Assembly (NCBI GenBank): GCA_002497895.1
Contig: DAFD01000053.1
Span: 4,318-11,993 of the forward strand
Origin: Euryarchaeota archaeon UBA175
GTDB taxonomy: Archaea; Thermoplasmatota; Poseidoniia; Poseidoniales; Thalassarchaeaceae
Reading direction: 5' to 3'
Length of the DNA stretch: 7,676 nt
Position numbers and translations under genes: made by a program. Shown here piece after piece: positions 1 to 6,325 of this stretch (the stretch's first letter is position 1; each line of letters begins with the position of its first letter). The notes beneath the pieces are model-generated. The model saw nothing but the letters and a program-made list of their open reading frames with translations. It had not been told where the DNA came from and searched no databases.

Positions 1-422
1 CCGTCTTGGTCGTCTTGAGATGGATCCAAGAGCGTATAGAGAATCGACCATTGATTTGACTTGTCAGCCCAAACGATGTGGACATTGTCGTCAGTATCGA
101 CTGCTACATCAGGATGCCAAGCGCGGTGAGTTCCCGGGTTGGAAATCTGGGTTTCATCAATTAGAACGTCGCCTCGAGCATCCAACATCTTGTAGTAAAG
201 GTGGTGAGAGTTTCTGCTCCAGACAAAGTGAGTATTACCGAATGAATCTGCGTCCATTGATACCATTCTGTCACTATGTGTTCCTCCATTCACGACCTGA
301 ATCGCGTCTGTCAAAACTATCTCGCTTCCTTCTGCTCTTTCGGAGAATTCCAATGTTGCGAATAGGCTCATCGTCATGATGAGTACCATCGCAATACTGC
401 TCCTTACCTTCACTGTCTCCAT
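1..422 (-). CDS. Secreted repeat protein, propeller type (N-terminal part; continues beyond the left edge)
   Basis: Reading leftward from ATG at 422-420, the frame stays open to base 1 (140 codons), so only the N-terminus is present. It begins with a typical export signal: a basic start (K5, R7), then a hydrophobic stretch at about residues 10-24 (IAMVLIMTMSLFATL), with likely cleavage near residues 30-32. Two related units follow, with matching tryptophans 50 residues apart. One has D57...GNTHFVWS and then LYYKMLD; the other has D109...DNVHIVWAD and then ILYTLLD. This Asp-rich turn, His-x-Val-Trp strand and Tyr-x-x-Leu-Asp strand resemble BNR-like beta-propeller blades of extracellular proteins. 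The product is probably exported, surface-attached or released. The ligand cannot be read from this part. A GTG at codon 4, preceded by GGAG, is an alternative start. The gene is separated from the cluster to its right by 170 bases, so it probably has its own promoter. The opposite-strand frame at 20-379 is a shadow. Confidence 0.8.
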   Translation of the reverse strand, partial: METVKVRSSIAMVLIMTMSLFATLEFSERAEGSEIVLTDAIQVVNGGTHSDRMVSMDADSFGNTHFVWSRNSHHLYYKMLDARGDVLIDETQISNPGTHRAWHPDVAVDTDDNVHIVWADKSNQWSILYTLLDPSQDDQD

Positions 423-456
423 TTCGATCACTCCAGCAACAACGCTACAACATCTC

Positions 457-472
457 GTTTCGCTTTGTTTCG
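457..472. repeat. Two direct GTTTCG repeats, 10 bases apart
   Basis: GTTTCG occurs at 457-462 and again at 467-472 (CGAAAC on the minus strand). The copies start exactly 10 bases apart, about one DNA helical turn, and lie just downstream of the TATA-like element at 473-480 in the direction of the secreted-protein gene. Such a position would suit a repressor site, but this is inference and short repeats can arise by chance. Confidence 0.3.
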
Positions 473-480
473 ATACTTAA
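473..480 (-). promoter_or_regulatory. Possible TATA box for the secreted repeat protein
   Basis: The minus strand reads TTAAGTAT here, about 51-58 bases upstream of the ATG at 422. An archaeal start site about 26 bases further on would leave a leader of roughly 25-30 bases. The match to an archaeal TATA box is moderate and no clear BRE precedes it (the flank is CGAGG). It is the best candidate in the 170-base interval. Confidence 0.3.
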
Positions 481-484
481 CCTC

Positions 485-498
485 GACGCTTACGCGTC
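485..498. repeat. Short inverted repeat upstream of the possible promoter
   Basis: GACGC at 485-489 and GCGTC at 494-498 form a perfect 5-base dyad around a 4-base centre. It lies 4 bases upstream of the TATA-like element on the minus strand, a common place for an archaeal activator site. It could equally be chance. Confidence 0.25.
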
Positions 499-564
499 AG
501 GCAAGAACGCAGGAGGATGGTTTCTGAGGTCGTGGTTTAGATGGTTGAATCGTTACCCTAAAGC

Positions 565-592
565 AATGCGAAAAATAGCGAATAAGTAAGTT
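565..592 (-). terminator. Possible T-rich terminator after the five-gene cluster
   Basis: Immediately after the stop codon of the gene at 593-1228, the minus strand becomes T-rich, with CTTACTTATT followed by a run of five T at 575-571. Archaeal termination often occurs at such oligo-T tracts without a hairpin. It lies at the end of the co-directional gene cluster and before the putative promoter of the next gene. No strong hairpin was seen. Confidence 0.35.
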
Positions 593-1228
593 TCAAGCCC
601 ATTCAGCGGGATCGAAATCGGTGCCGAATCCGCCTGTCTCATCTGTATCAATCGATTTGGGTTCAGTTTGGGTTGGAATCGATTTGCCTGAACTCTTCTT
701 AGCTTTCTTGGCAATCCAGTCATCAACTTTCCCGGGCTTTCCTATTCCTTGCCCATAACCGAATTTAATCTGGTGAATGAGTTCAAGTTTGGTCAGCCAG
801 ACACGGCGCATAGTATGCATGAATTCATTCTGGGTCAGACCGTCAAACCAGATGGGGCGTGAGAGATTGAAAGCTTGCAACGGGCCGGGCGTTTCATCGC
901 TTGGCTTGCCAACATGGAGGACCCAATCAAGGTCGGCTCTAGTTAGTTGGAGGCGTGTCTGGTGGAGCCATTTCTCCCATGCGTCAGGAGCCTCCTTACC
1001 ATGCTCTCGCATCTCATTCTGCTGTCCTTCGTCGACTCTGGTAATCGAATAAACGAGTACAAGATTACGGTTCTTTGGAATGACGACGTTGAACACATGA
1101 CCCTGCTTGGTTGGAGGGTACTTGACGTGCAAGTGAATGAGTGCTTGGGCATCCGAGACTTCTCTGGATTCGAGTTTCTCGCTGGCCAGCCAGCCCTTGA
1201 TGGCACTCGCCGCCGACTTCCCGTCCAT
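593..1228 (-). CDS. Small soluble alpha/beta protein, possibly DUF2299-like
   Basis: A 211-residue protein with ATG at 1228-1226 and TGA at 595-593. It has no signal peptide or membrane segment. The predicted order is a helix (about 5-17), four strands (about 20-26, 29-37, 43-50, 53-62), a long helix (about 66-98), another strand (DWVLHVG, 101-107), then a conserved-looking helical block around 127-157 (PIWFDGLTQ..., WLTKLELIHQIKFGYG). The helix-strands-helix start resembles the chaperone-like fold of archaeal DUF2299 proteins. That assignment is from memory of the pattern and is tentative. Residues 164-200 are Lys/Ser/Thr-rich and probably disordered, and the end, DFDPAEWA, could be a short binding peptide. 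The start lies 21 bases after the acyltransferase stop, with no Shine-Dalgarno sequence, so it is probably co-transcribed as the last gene of the cluster. Function unknown. Confidence 0.8.
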   Translation of the reverse strand: MDGKSAASAIKGWLASEKLESREVSDAQALIHLHVKYPPTKQGHVFNVVIPKNRNLVLVYSITRVDEGQQNEMREHGKEAPDAWEKWLHQTRLQLTRADLDWVLHVGKPSDETPGPLQAFNLSRPIWFDGLTQNEFMHTMRRVWLTKLELIHQIKFGYGQGIGKPGKVDDWIAKKAKKSSGKSIPTQTEPKSIDTDETGGFGTDFDPAEWA

Positions 1229-1249
1229 GATGGCTGACTATTGCAGGTC

Positions 1250-2740
1250 CTATTTGAGAGCGCCGAGGCGAGATGCGATGGAGTCGACGAGTAGATTGAG
1301 CCTCTCGCCGTCTGCGCTACTGAGGAGTTTGGCTCGTCTTGAGGCTGAAGTTGAGTCGGACCACAGGTCGTATCCCTTGATGCTGATTGATGCAGAGAGA
1401 TAGAATATGAGAATTAGCAAGATGAATACCCACAATGTGGAGATCTCAAGGGCTCCACCAGTCAGAATTAGTGTTCCAATGAGGGCGCATGGCGGCCAGA
1501 AAAAGATAGGTGAGAACATGGCTGCGAGCATGAAGTAACTAGTTCGTGAGTCGAGCCCTTCATCGCTACTTTCGGCCATGGACTTTGCAACACCCCACTG
1601 TAGCCCTGATGAAGGAATGGCGATAGGGAGGCCCGCCAGCATAAGCAGCACCCCAAGCAACCCCTTGAGATAATCGCCAACAGATTTGCCTCGAAGGCGG
1701 TTGGATTGGGAAAATGCAGTAGCATACAGATCGTTGCTATGAAGGATTTCAGCTGCTTCCTTGGCTTCTTCCAACATCGAGGACTCTGACTCAGCCCCAA
1801 GGGTTTCGCGGACCTTGCGAGTGGCGTGGACCTCTTCGGACAGACTGTGTAGTGGGGCGCCTGCCTTGTTGGCGCCGAGGTGGGCAATGAGTTTCCAAGC
1901 ACGATAGGTTTCCCAATCTGGTGCGTTGGGCGTCATTGGAGATAGGGCGTCGAAGATACGTGTACGCATCTCAATAGTGTCATCATGTGAGGGTTCAATC
2001 CATTCTCCATTGGCAAGGCGTGCGCGGTCTTCTAACGAGTAGGTCGAAGGAATGTCAATCGGCTCACCGAACTCGACATAATGGTCAGTCCTGAGCCAAT
2101 GATGAGTGCGCCAGTGAAGTCCTACGGGCTGGACTACTGGGGCGGGTAAACCCTTCTCATCGGCTATTGCCGCCGAGGCCAGCGCAGAACGGGAGGAGCC
2201 TGTACGAAGCGCGTGCAACTTCGAATCTTGATGCGATTTGCCTTCAGGCATTACGACAGCTGAGTGCCCTGTGGCGAGGCAGGAAGCGACTGTTAGCATG
2301 CCTCGATCATTGATGTAGCGGGCGAATTCTGCATCGACAATCCCGGCCTCAATCTCAGCTCGACGCAGTACTGGTTGGCTTCCGAAGCGTCGGGCCCACC
2401 ATCCAATAACCGGTCGAGTTGTTAGATCGTGCCTGCCAAGGGAGATGACTCGTTTCTTTTGTACGCGTGTAATCACCATTGGATCGACAAGCCCATTGAT
2501 GTGTGTGGCGACATATATCGCCCCGCCATTGGCTTCGGGAACAGAATCTGCCTTCCAATTTCTAAAAATCGCTTGATTGCCCAACTCGAACATGAGGTCA
2601 AGAGCGCTCTGAGCCCACCTCTTTCCTGGGTGCTTGCCAGTGGTGTCGTGAGGAACGCGCTCTAGCTTGTCGCGCTTCAAACGAGTCGCGCTCTGAGACA
2701 ACTCCGGTAGGATCTCCGGCGCATTCTGAGGATCAGTCAT
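1250..2740 (-). CDS. Gpt2-like (PlsC family) glycerolipid acyltransferase with C-terminal membrane domain
   Basis: A 496-residue protein with ATG at 2740-2738. Residues about 70-230 carry the four blocks of the PlsC/glycerol-phosphate acyltransferase family. Block I is ATHINGLVDP (H80, D86), with five residues between His and Asp as in Gpt2-like members rather than four as in classical PlsC. Block II is FGSQPVLRR (119-127). Block III is MPEGKSH (164-170) followed by a LRTGSSRSAL stretch typical of the Gpt2-like group. Block IV is VVQPVGLHW (202-210). The family transfers acyl groups to glycerol phosphate, dihydroxyacetone phosphate or lysophospholipid at the membrane. A helical linker (about 255-350) leads to hydrophobic segments at about 356-377, 401-428 and 432-455. 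The catalytic His/Asp and the PEG motif are intact, so it is probably active; acyl donor and acceptor are unknown. It lies 39 bases after the HIT gene and 21 before the next. No Shine-Dalgarno sequence was seen. Confidence 0.85.
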   Translation of the reverse strand: MTDPQNAPEILPELSQSATRLKRDKLERVPHDTTGKHPGKRWAQSALDLMFELGNQAIFRNWKADSVPEANGGAIYVATHINGLVDPMVITRVQKKRVISLGRHDLTTRPVIGWWARRFGSQPVLRRAEIEAGIVDAEFARYINDRGMLTVASCLATGHSAVVMPEGKSHQDSKLHALRTGSSRSALASAAIADEKGLPAPVVQPVGLHWRTHHWLRTDHYVEFGEPIDIPSTYSLEDRARLANGEWIEPSHDDTIEMRTRIFDALSPMTPNAPDWETYRAWKLIAHLGANKAGAPLHSLSEEVHATRKVRETLGAESESSMLEEAKEAAEILHSNDLYATAFSQSNRLRGKSVGDYLKGLLGVLLMLAGLPIAIPSSGLQWGVAKSMAESSDEGLDSRTSYFMLAAMFSPIFFWPPCALIGTLILTGGALEISTLWVFILLILIFYLSASISIKGYDLWSDSTSASRRAKLLSSADGERLNLLVDSIASRLGALK

Positions 2741-2779
2741 GGTGATGCGAGGCTGGTGGAGGTTGAGAATACACCGATT

Positions 2780-3199
2780 CTAATCTAAGGCAGCAGATAT
2801 GTCTTCAGCGAGAGATTTCGCATCATCATGATCGATTTTTCCGTATTCCCAGAGGAAAGAATGGGTTGAGGAGGGGTATCGTGGAATTATGTGAATATGT
2901 ACGTGGGCTATTGACATCCCTGCCTCCTGTCCATTGTTTTGGATTAGGTTGTAGGAAGTCGCGCCCGTTGCTCGCAAGACTGCTTTGCATATTGCAGGAA
3001 GGGCGCCGCCTAGCGCCGAAGCTGATTCCGAACTAAGTTGATCAAACGAGGGGGCTGGTTCTTTCGGAACCACCAGTGTATGGCCTCTCGTCAGAGGTTG
3101 AATGTCTAGGAATGCGATGGTGTGTTCGTCCTCATACAACTTGTGACAAGGCAACTCGCCTTCGATGATTCTTGTGAAGAGGGTTGGTTCTTCACCCAT
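2780..3199 (-). CDS. HIT-family nucleotide hydrolase/transferase (Hint-like)
   Basis: A 139-residue histidine-triad protein with ATG at 3199-3197 and TAG at 2782-2780. The signature AHVHIHIIPR (98-107) gives H99, H101 and H103; in this family the middle His is the nucleophile that attacks the alpha-phosphate of nucleotide substrates. Other family marks are RIIEGELP (10-17), YEDEHTIAFLDI (22-33), PLTRGHTLVVPK (35-46) and NLIQNNG (84-90). Hint-type members cleave AMP-lysine, aminoacyl-AMP and similar phosphoramidates in the cytosol; the true substrate here is unknown. The N-terminal zinc CxxC seen in many prokaryotic members is replaced by T6-x-x-T9, which is not unusual. Length is normal. The start lies 9 bases after the flavoprotein stop and has a clear Shine-Dalgarno sequence, so the two are probably translated from one mRNA. 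Confidence 0.93.
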   Translation of the reverse strand: MGEEPTLFTRIIEGELPCHKLYEDEHTIAFLDIQPLTRGHTLVVPKEPAPSFDQLSSESASALGGALPAICKAVLRATGATSYNLIQNNGQEAGMSIAHVHIHIIPRYPSSTHSFLWEYGKIDHDDAKSLAEDISAALD

Positions 3200-3205
3200 C
3201 TCATA

Positions 3206-3210
3206 ACCTC
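3206..3210 (-). promoter_or_regulatory. Shine-Dalgarno site of the HIT gene
   Basis: The minus strand reads GAGGT six bases before the ATG at 3199, and it overlaps the TGA stop of the flavoprotein gene. It is the clearest Shine-Dalgarno sequence in the window, where most starts lack one. It fixes the HIT start and suggests translational coupling inside a polycistronic mRNA. Confidence 0.55.
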
Positions 3211-4639
3211 ACGAACTCGCTATTTGCTCGGCAAGAGAAATCATGCCCTCAACCTCGAGAGCGGCTGACAATTCTGTGTTCATCACCATTGATGAATCTG
3301 TGACCTTAATTCCTGTGGATTTTAGGTCGGCCAGGGACGATGCTGCGGCCTTTAGTGAAGCCTCGTCTCGCGAGCCATTGCTACAAGAATCCATGATTGA
3401 AGAGAGAGTTGCGGCAACTTGGCCGACAGAAGAACCGGTGTTAGTTTGAAGGGCTTCAATACGTGCTTTTGCTGATTCGAACGCTTCCTCAACAAGGCCT
3501 GAACCTGCAAAGCTTGCCTCTGCTGCCCACGCTCCTGCATGTGTTCCGGCATTACGGCCCCCTACGAGATCGTCGAGGAGGAGATTGCCCGCGAGGAGGC
3601 CCTCTCCATGCATTCCGTTGTGGGCTGATCGTCCGGCCGCGTAGAGCCCGGTAGCCCACTTACTGCCACCTTCGATAGTAACTCGCCCATGATCATCAAC
3701 GGGCGCTCCACCAGTCGTGGCTGCAATGGTGCTGCTGATTGGAACTACATCTCTTGAGATGTCAAGTCCGGTTCTATCCTTGATTCGGGAACGCGTGTTC
3801 GCGAACCAGGCGTGAGCGGCTGAATCCATGTTGCGAAGGTCGAGTATGCAATTGTCGTCGCCGACCTCAGATGGGTCGACGTCTTCGCCAGATGATGTGC
3901 GCACACGGCCTCCTGAGCCGAGTACGTCGATGCTGATATTGAGGTCAGTACCTCGCACTGTCAGAGGGTGAGTGGGATTGTTTGCTAAGCCATTGAGAGA
4001 GATCCCGGCAGAGGCTGCTAGGGAAGAGCCGAGGCCGGCACCATTGGCTGAACCAGACCAGATACCTTGGTGGCCTGCTGTGGCGAGGATAACTGCCTTG
4101 GATTGGATTCCCACTACTTCGCCAGTACTCATGTCGTAGGCGGTTATGCCTCGAACTTGGTTGCTATCCATCACTAGAGACATCGCTCGCAAATCGGCTC
4201 GGCGAATTACGCCGCGCTTCATCGCCTGTTCTTCGAGGATTCGAGTTGTGTTGCGACCGGTTGCATCGCCGCAACCAGTGAGTCGAGGCATGCTGTGTCC
4301 AGACACTTGGCTAGCGTGAGGTAAACCACCATCGCGGCGGCGTAGAACAAGGCCCCACCGCTCGAGTTCTGCTAGAACTCCCACTCCCTCTCCGCAAATT
4401 CGCGCAGCTGCTATCTTGTTGGTGGATTCACCGCCGGCAGCAATCGTATCATCGCGGTGTGCGGACGAGCTGACCTCGTCGATTGAGGCAGCCATGCCAG
4501 CGAGGTCAGAATTTGAACTCCCAGCGTTAATTCCACCGGATTCAATGAGGACGGGAATAGTTCCTGAATCGGCTGCAGCAACCGCGGCGCGAAGCGCAGC
4601 AGGGCCAGAGCCGATGATGATGAGATCCCAGGACTCCAT
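3209..4639 (-). CDS. FAD-binding protein of the fumarate reductase/succinate dehydrogenase flavoprotein family, with altered active site
   Basis: 476 residues from ATG at 4639-4637. This start puts the Rossmann motif IIIGSGPAALRAA (residues 7-19) at the N-terminus, as the family requires. The frame extends to a TTG at 4759, but those 40 residues have no family character. GRSAHNGMHGEGLLAGNLLL (336-355) is the second FAD-binding block, matching AGE...HGANRLGxNSL of relatives. DTIAAGGE (64-71), ELERWG (91-96), ILATAGH (184-190) and a C-terminal helical domain (about 380-476) also fit. Key residues differ. The covalent-FAD His motif (SHTVAA type) is absent, so FAD is probably non-covalent. HPTG is NPTH (221-224), the PTxHYxMGG His is Ala in STIAATTGG, the HGANRLG Arg is Leu (L348 or L349), and no GRGEGG loop is seen. 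Fumarate or succinate is thus unlikely as substrate. No iron-sulfur or membrane-anchor subunit is nearby. The reaction is unknown. Confidence 0.85.
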   Translation of the reverse strand: MESWDLIIIGSGPAALRAAVAAADSGTIPVLIESGGINAGSSNSDLAGMAASIDEVSSSAHRDDTIAAGGESTNKIAAARICGEGVGVLAELERWGLVLRRRDGGLPHASQVSGHSMPRLTGCGDATGRNTTRILEEQAMKRGVIRRADLRAMSLVMDSNQVRGITAYDMSTGEVVGIQSKAVILATAGHQGIWSGSANGAGLGSSLAASAGISLNGLANNPTHPLTVRGTDLNISIDVLGSGGRVRTSSGEDVDPSEVGDDNCILDLRNMDSAAHAWFANTRSRIKDRTGLDISRDVVPISSTIAATTGGAPVDDHGRVTIEGGSKWATGLYAAGRSAHNGMHGEGLLAGNLLLDDLVGGRNAGTHAGAWAAEASFAGSGLVEEAFESAKARIEALQTNTGSSVGQVAATLSSIMDSCSNGSRDEASLKAAASSLADLKSTGIKVTDSSMVMNTELSAALEVEGMISLAEQIASS

Positions 4640-4645
4640 TGTTCT

Positions 4646-4661
4646 CGGCTCCGGCGAGCCG
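4646..4661 (-). promoter_or_regulatory. Hairpin just upstream of the flavoprotein start codon
   Basis: CGGCTC (4646-4651) and GAGCCG (4656-4661) are perfect complements around a 4-base loop. In minus-strand RNA the stem ends six bases before the ATG, where it could cover the ribosome binding region. It is GC-rich and so relatively stable for its size. A regulatory role is inferred from position only. If translation began at the distant TTG this would simply be coding sequence. Confidence 0.4.
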
Positions 4662-4684
4662 CAAGGCCAACATGAAGATGACGC

Positions 4685-4701
4685 TCGGGACTCTGTCCCG
4701 A
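4685..4701 (-). promoter_or_regulatory. Second hairpin in the leader before the flavoprotein gene
   Basis: TCGGGAC (4685-4691) and GTCCCGA (4695-4701) form a perfect 7-base stem around a 3-base loop, TCT on the plus strand and AGA in the RNA. It lies between the stop of the membrane-protein gene (4756) and the ATG at 4639, with the second hairpin 23 bases downstream. A T-rich stretch, GTTTTC, lies upstream of it on the minus strand. The hairpin may process, attenuate or protect the mRNA, or be a protein-binding dyad. Confidence 0.4.
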
Positions 4702-4755
4702 TACCGGCACTGATTGAGTGAAGAAAACGTGACTCGAGGAGGGGTTGATGAAAAC

Positions 4756-6219
4756 TCAATCCGCCAAGGCGAGAGCAATTCTGCGAACCTCCGATGCAGC
4801 GTCTGCCATCCGGTGACCCATGCTCTCCGCCTGAACTCCAGAAGATAGCGTGGTCCGCACGACAATCGATTCGAGAGTCTCGCCTTCCTCGTTACGAAGA
4901 GTCACTTGTACTGGATGCGGTCCAGATAGAGAATCGGGCCACGCCAATCCTATCCACAGTACTGTGGAGTCTGCCAATAAGCGACCGAATGACTCGGTAA
5001 GAACACCTCGCTGATCATTGACAGAGATGGGTTTCTGTGGCTTCGAAGAGGCTCTCGCCAACACCCGCAGAGTCTGAAGTTCAGGTTCTCCTTCAGCGGC
5101 CAAAATATCAACCTCGATCGACTGTTTTCGGCCTGAATGATTGTGAATCATCACGAAGAGATCTCCCTGCCCCTGACCACATCTAGGAGGTAGGTCGAGG
5201 TCTAGTCGCCAAGCCGCCTCGATGAGACTGGGGTCGCCACGAATTACCGAATCCTGTAAGCGATCCGTCAAGCGAAACAAACCAGGCTGCCAAGCGCGGG
5301 TGTGGGTGAGTAAGCGCCTGAGAGCGATCATATTGAATCTCGAATGCTCGGCAATCAGCCCATCGATCGCCGAGACCTTGAACACCCTTCGTGTCTCGCT
5401 CAACAATCCATTCTCATCGAGTAGTCCAAGGTGCTCAAGGTGTATCGCTTGTAGCAAGTGTTCGACTGCTGACTCAGCCGTCTGATCGCTCCTCACATCG
5501 TCATGCAGTGATTTAATCCAGATATCCCAATGACTGGCCGTCTCCGGGTCAAGATGCGCTACCAAGAGGTCCGAGAGTACTCGGTCAAGTGTGCTGGCGT
5601 GAATGGTTGGGGCATGTAGGGATAGAAGAGGAAACGAATTCGAGCGCATCGGAATCGACTCTTCGAGCCGCAGTGTATTGAGCGCAGTTATGGCCCCCAA
5701 CACAACGCAGGACCCGATTACCAGAGAACTCAGAGTAGTTCCAGCCGCGAGATTCCACAGTGACGCCAGTGCGGCCGTGGCAAGAATTGCACAAGACAAT
5801 CTGACGCGCTCACGGATACGTCTCTCATCGAGGGAATTCAGAATCCGTTCTACGCCGGGATATGCATTCATCGAACGGAATCCAACCGCGCGCAACCTCA
5901 GTCTGTCTCTTGCAGACATTCGCGCGAAAGATGCTGCCAAAAGAGCTGGTACAAAACTCGCCGTCAAAGCTACATGAACAGCAATCGCGATTGGAAATGA
6001 GGCTCTTTCCCAACCGATGAGAAGGAGGGCGGAAGTGATTGGTGCGACCACTGAAAGAAATAGCCGCAATTGAGGTAGAGGTCTACTCGATGCAATGCGA
6101 ACCCAGAACTTTCGTCCTGCGTCTCTGGCCTTGACTCTCAGACTCAGGGCTTGCTCCTGCTGAACGTGGCGCTCGCTCTCCTCTGCGTAAGGAGTGGGCA
6201 GACTACGCTCGCTCGCCAT
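4756..6219 (-). CDS. Four-helix membrane protein with cytosolic helical and beta-rich domains, function unknown
   Basis: 487 residues from ATG at 6219-6217. I recognise no family. The first 50 residues are polar and basic, with no cleavable signal. Hydrophobic segments lie at about 52-70, 75-98, 143-160 and 163-180, forming two hairpins. The loop between them (about 99-142) is rich in Arg, which by the positive-inside rule puts it, both termini and the large C-terminal part in the cytosol. Residues 205-340 look helical and are rich in His, Leu and acidic residues. Residues 352-460 look like one or two beta-sandwich domains (LFVMIHNHSGRKQSIEVDIL; VLWIGLAWPDS; PVQVTLRNEEG). It ends in a short amphipathic helix. 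A GGAGG lies only three bases before the ATG, closer than usual, so the start is fairly but not fully secure. The gene is first in the five-gene cluster, with its stop 116 bases before the flavoprotein ATG. It may be a scaffold or sensor, but this is speculation. Confidence 0.8.
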   Translation of the reverse strand: MASERSLPTPYAEESERHVQQEQALSLRVKARDAGRKFWVRIASSRPLPQLRLFLSVVAPITSALLLIGWERASFPIAIAVHVALTASFVPALLAASFARMSARDRLRLRAVGFRSMNAYPGVERILNSLDERRIRERVRLSCAILATAALASLWNLAAGTTLSSLVIGSCVVLGAITALNTLRLEESIPMRSNSFPLLSLHAPTIHASTLDRVLSDLLVAHLDPETASHWDIWIKSLHDDVRSDQTAESAVEHLLQAIHLEHLGLLDENGLLSETRRVFKVSAIDGLIAEHSRFNMIALRRLLTHTRAWQPGLFRLTDRLQDSVIRGDPSLIEAAWRLDLDLPPRCGQGQGDLFVMIHNHSGRKQSIEVDILAAEGEPELQTLRVLARASSKPQKPISVNDQRGVLTESFGRLLADSTVLWIGLAWPDSLSGPHPVQVTLRNEEGETLESIVVRTTLSSGVQAESMGHRMADAASEVRRIALALAD

Positions 6220-6277
6220 GGCCCTCCGACCCCACTCAGGGCTTGATTCTCTCGGCTGGAATGTGGGCCTTTGGTGG

Positions 6278-6286
6278 CTATTTACA
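6278..6286 (-). promoter_or_regulatory. Possible TATA box for the five-gene cluster
   Basis: The minus strand reads TGTAAATAG, the most TATA-like run in the 106 bases between the tRNA and the membrane-protein gene. Initiation about 26 bases further would give a leader of about 35 bases before the ATG at 6219. Part of it (TATTTA on the plus strand) could instead serve the tRNA, but it lies over 40 bases from the mature 5' end, farther than usual. No BRE was confirmed. Confidence 0.3.
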
Positions 6287-6325
6287 GACCCTTACTATTC
6301 TTGAGGGAGATGCGGTCGCAGAACC

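Noticed and set aside
20..379. Plus-strand open frame of 119 codons
   Set aside because: It lies opposite the secreted-protein frame, which has a signal peptide and repeats. The plus-strand translation is Arg/Cys/Ser-rich with no domain pattern.
777..1403. Several overlapping plus-strand frames (777-1052, 947-1237, 1137-1403)
   Set aside because: All lie antisense to the genes at 593-1228 and 1250-2740; none has domain character or an independent promoter.
1468..1902. Minus-strand frame of 144 codons inside the acyltransferase
   Set aside because: Out-of-frame shadow within the acyltransferase, whose own frame shows membrane segments across the same stretch.
4416..4721. Plus-strand frame of 101 codons opposite the flavoprotein
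   Set aside because: An antisense shadow of the well-supported flavoprotein gene, with no recognisable features.
4640..4759. 40-residue N-terminal extension of the flavoprotein from TTG at 4759
   Set aside because: The TTGA overlap with the upstream stop is tempting, but FAD proteins of this family start a few residues before the GxGxxA motif, as MESWDLIIIGSGP does. The extension has low-complexity Ser/Arg/Cys content and encodes two perfect hairpins.
5603..5977. Plus-strand frame of 124 codons opposite the membrane protein
   Set aside because: Arg/Ser-rich antisense shadow of a gene with clear membrane helices; no domain or ribosome site.
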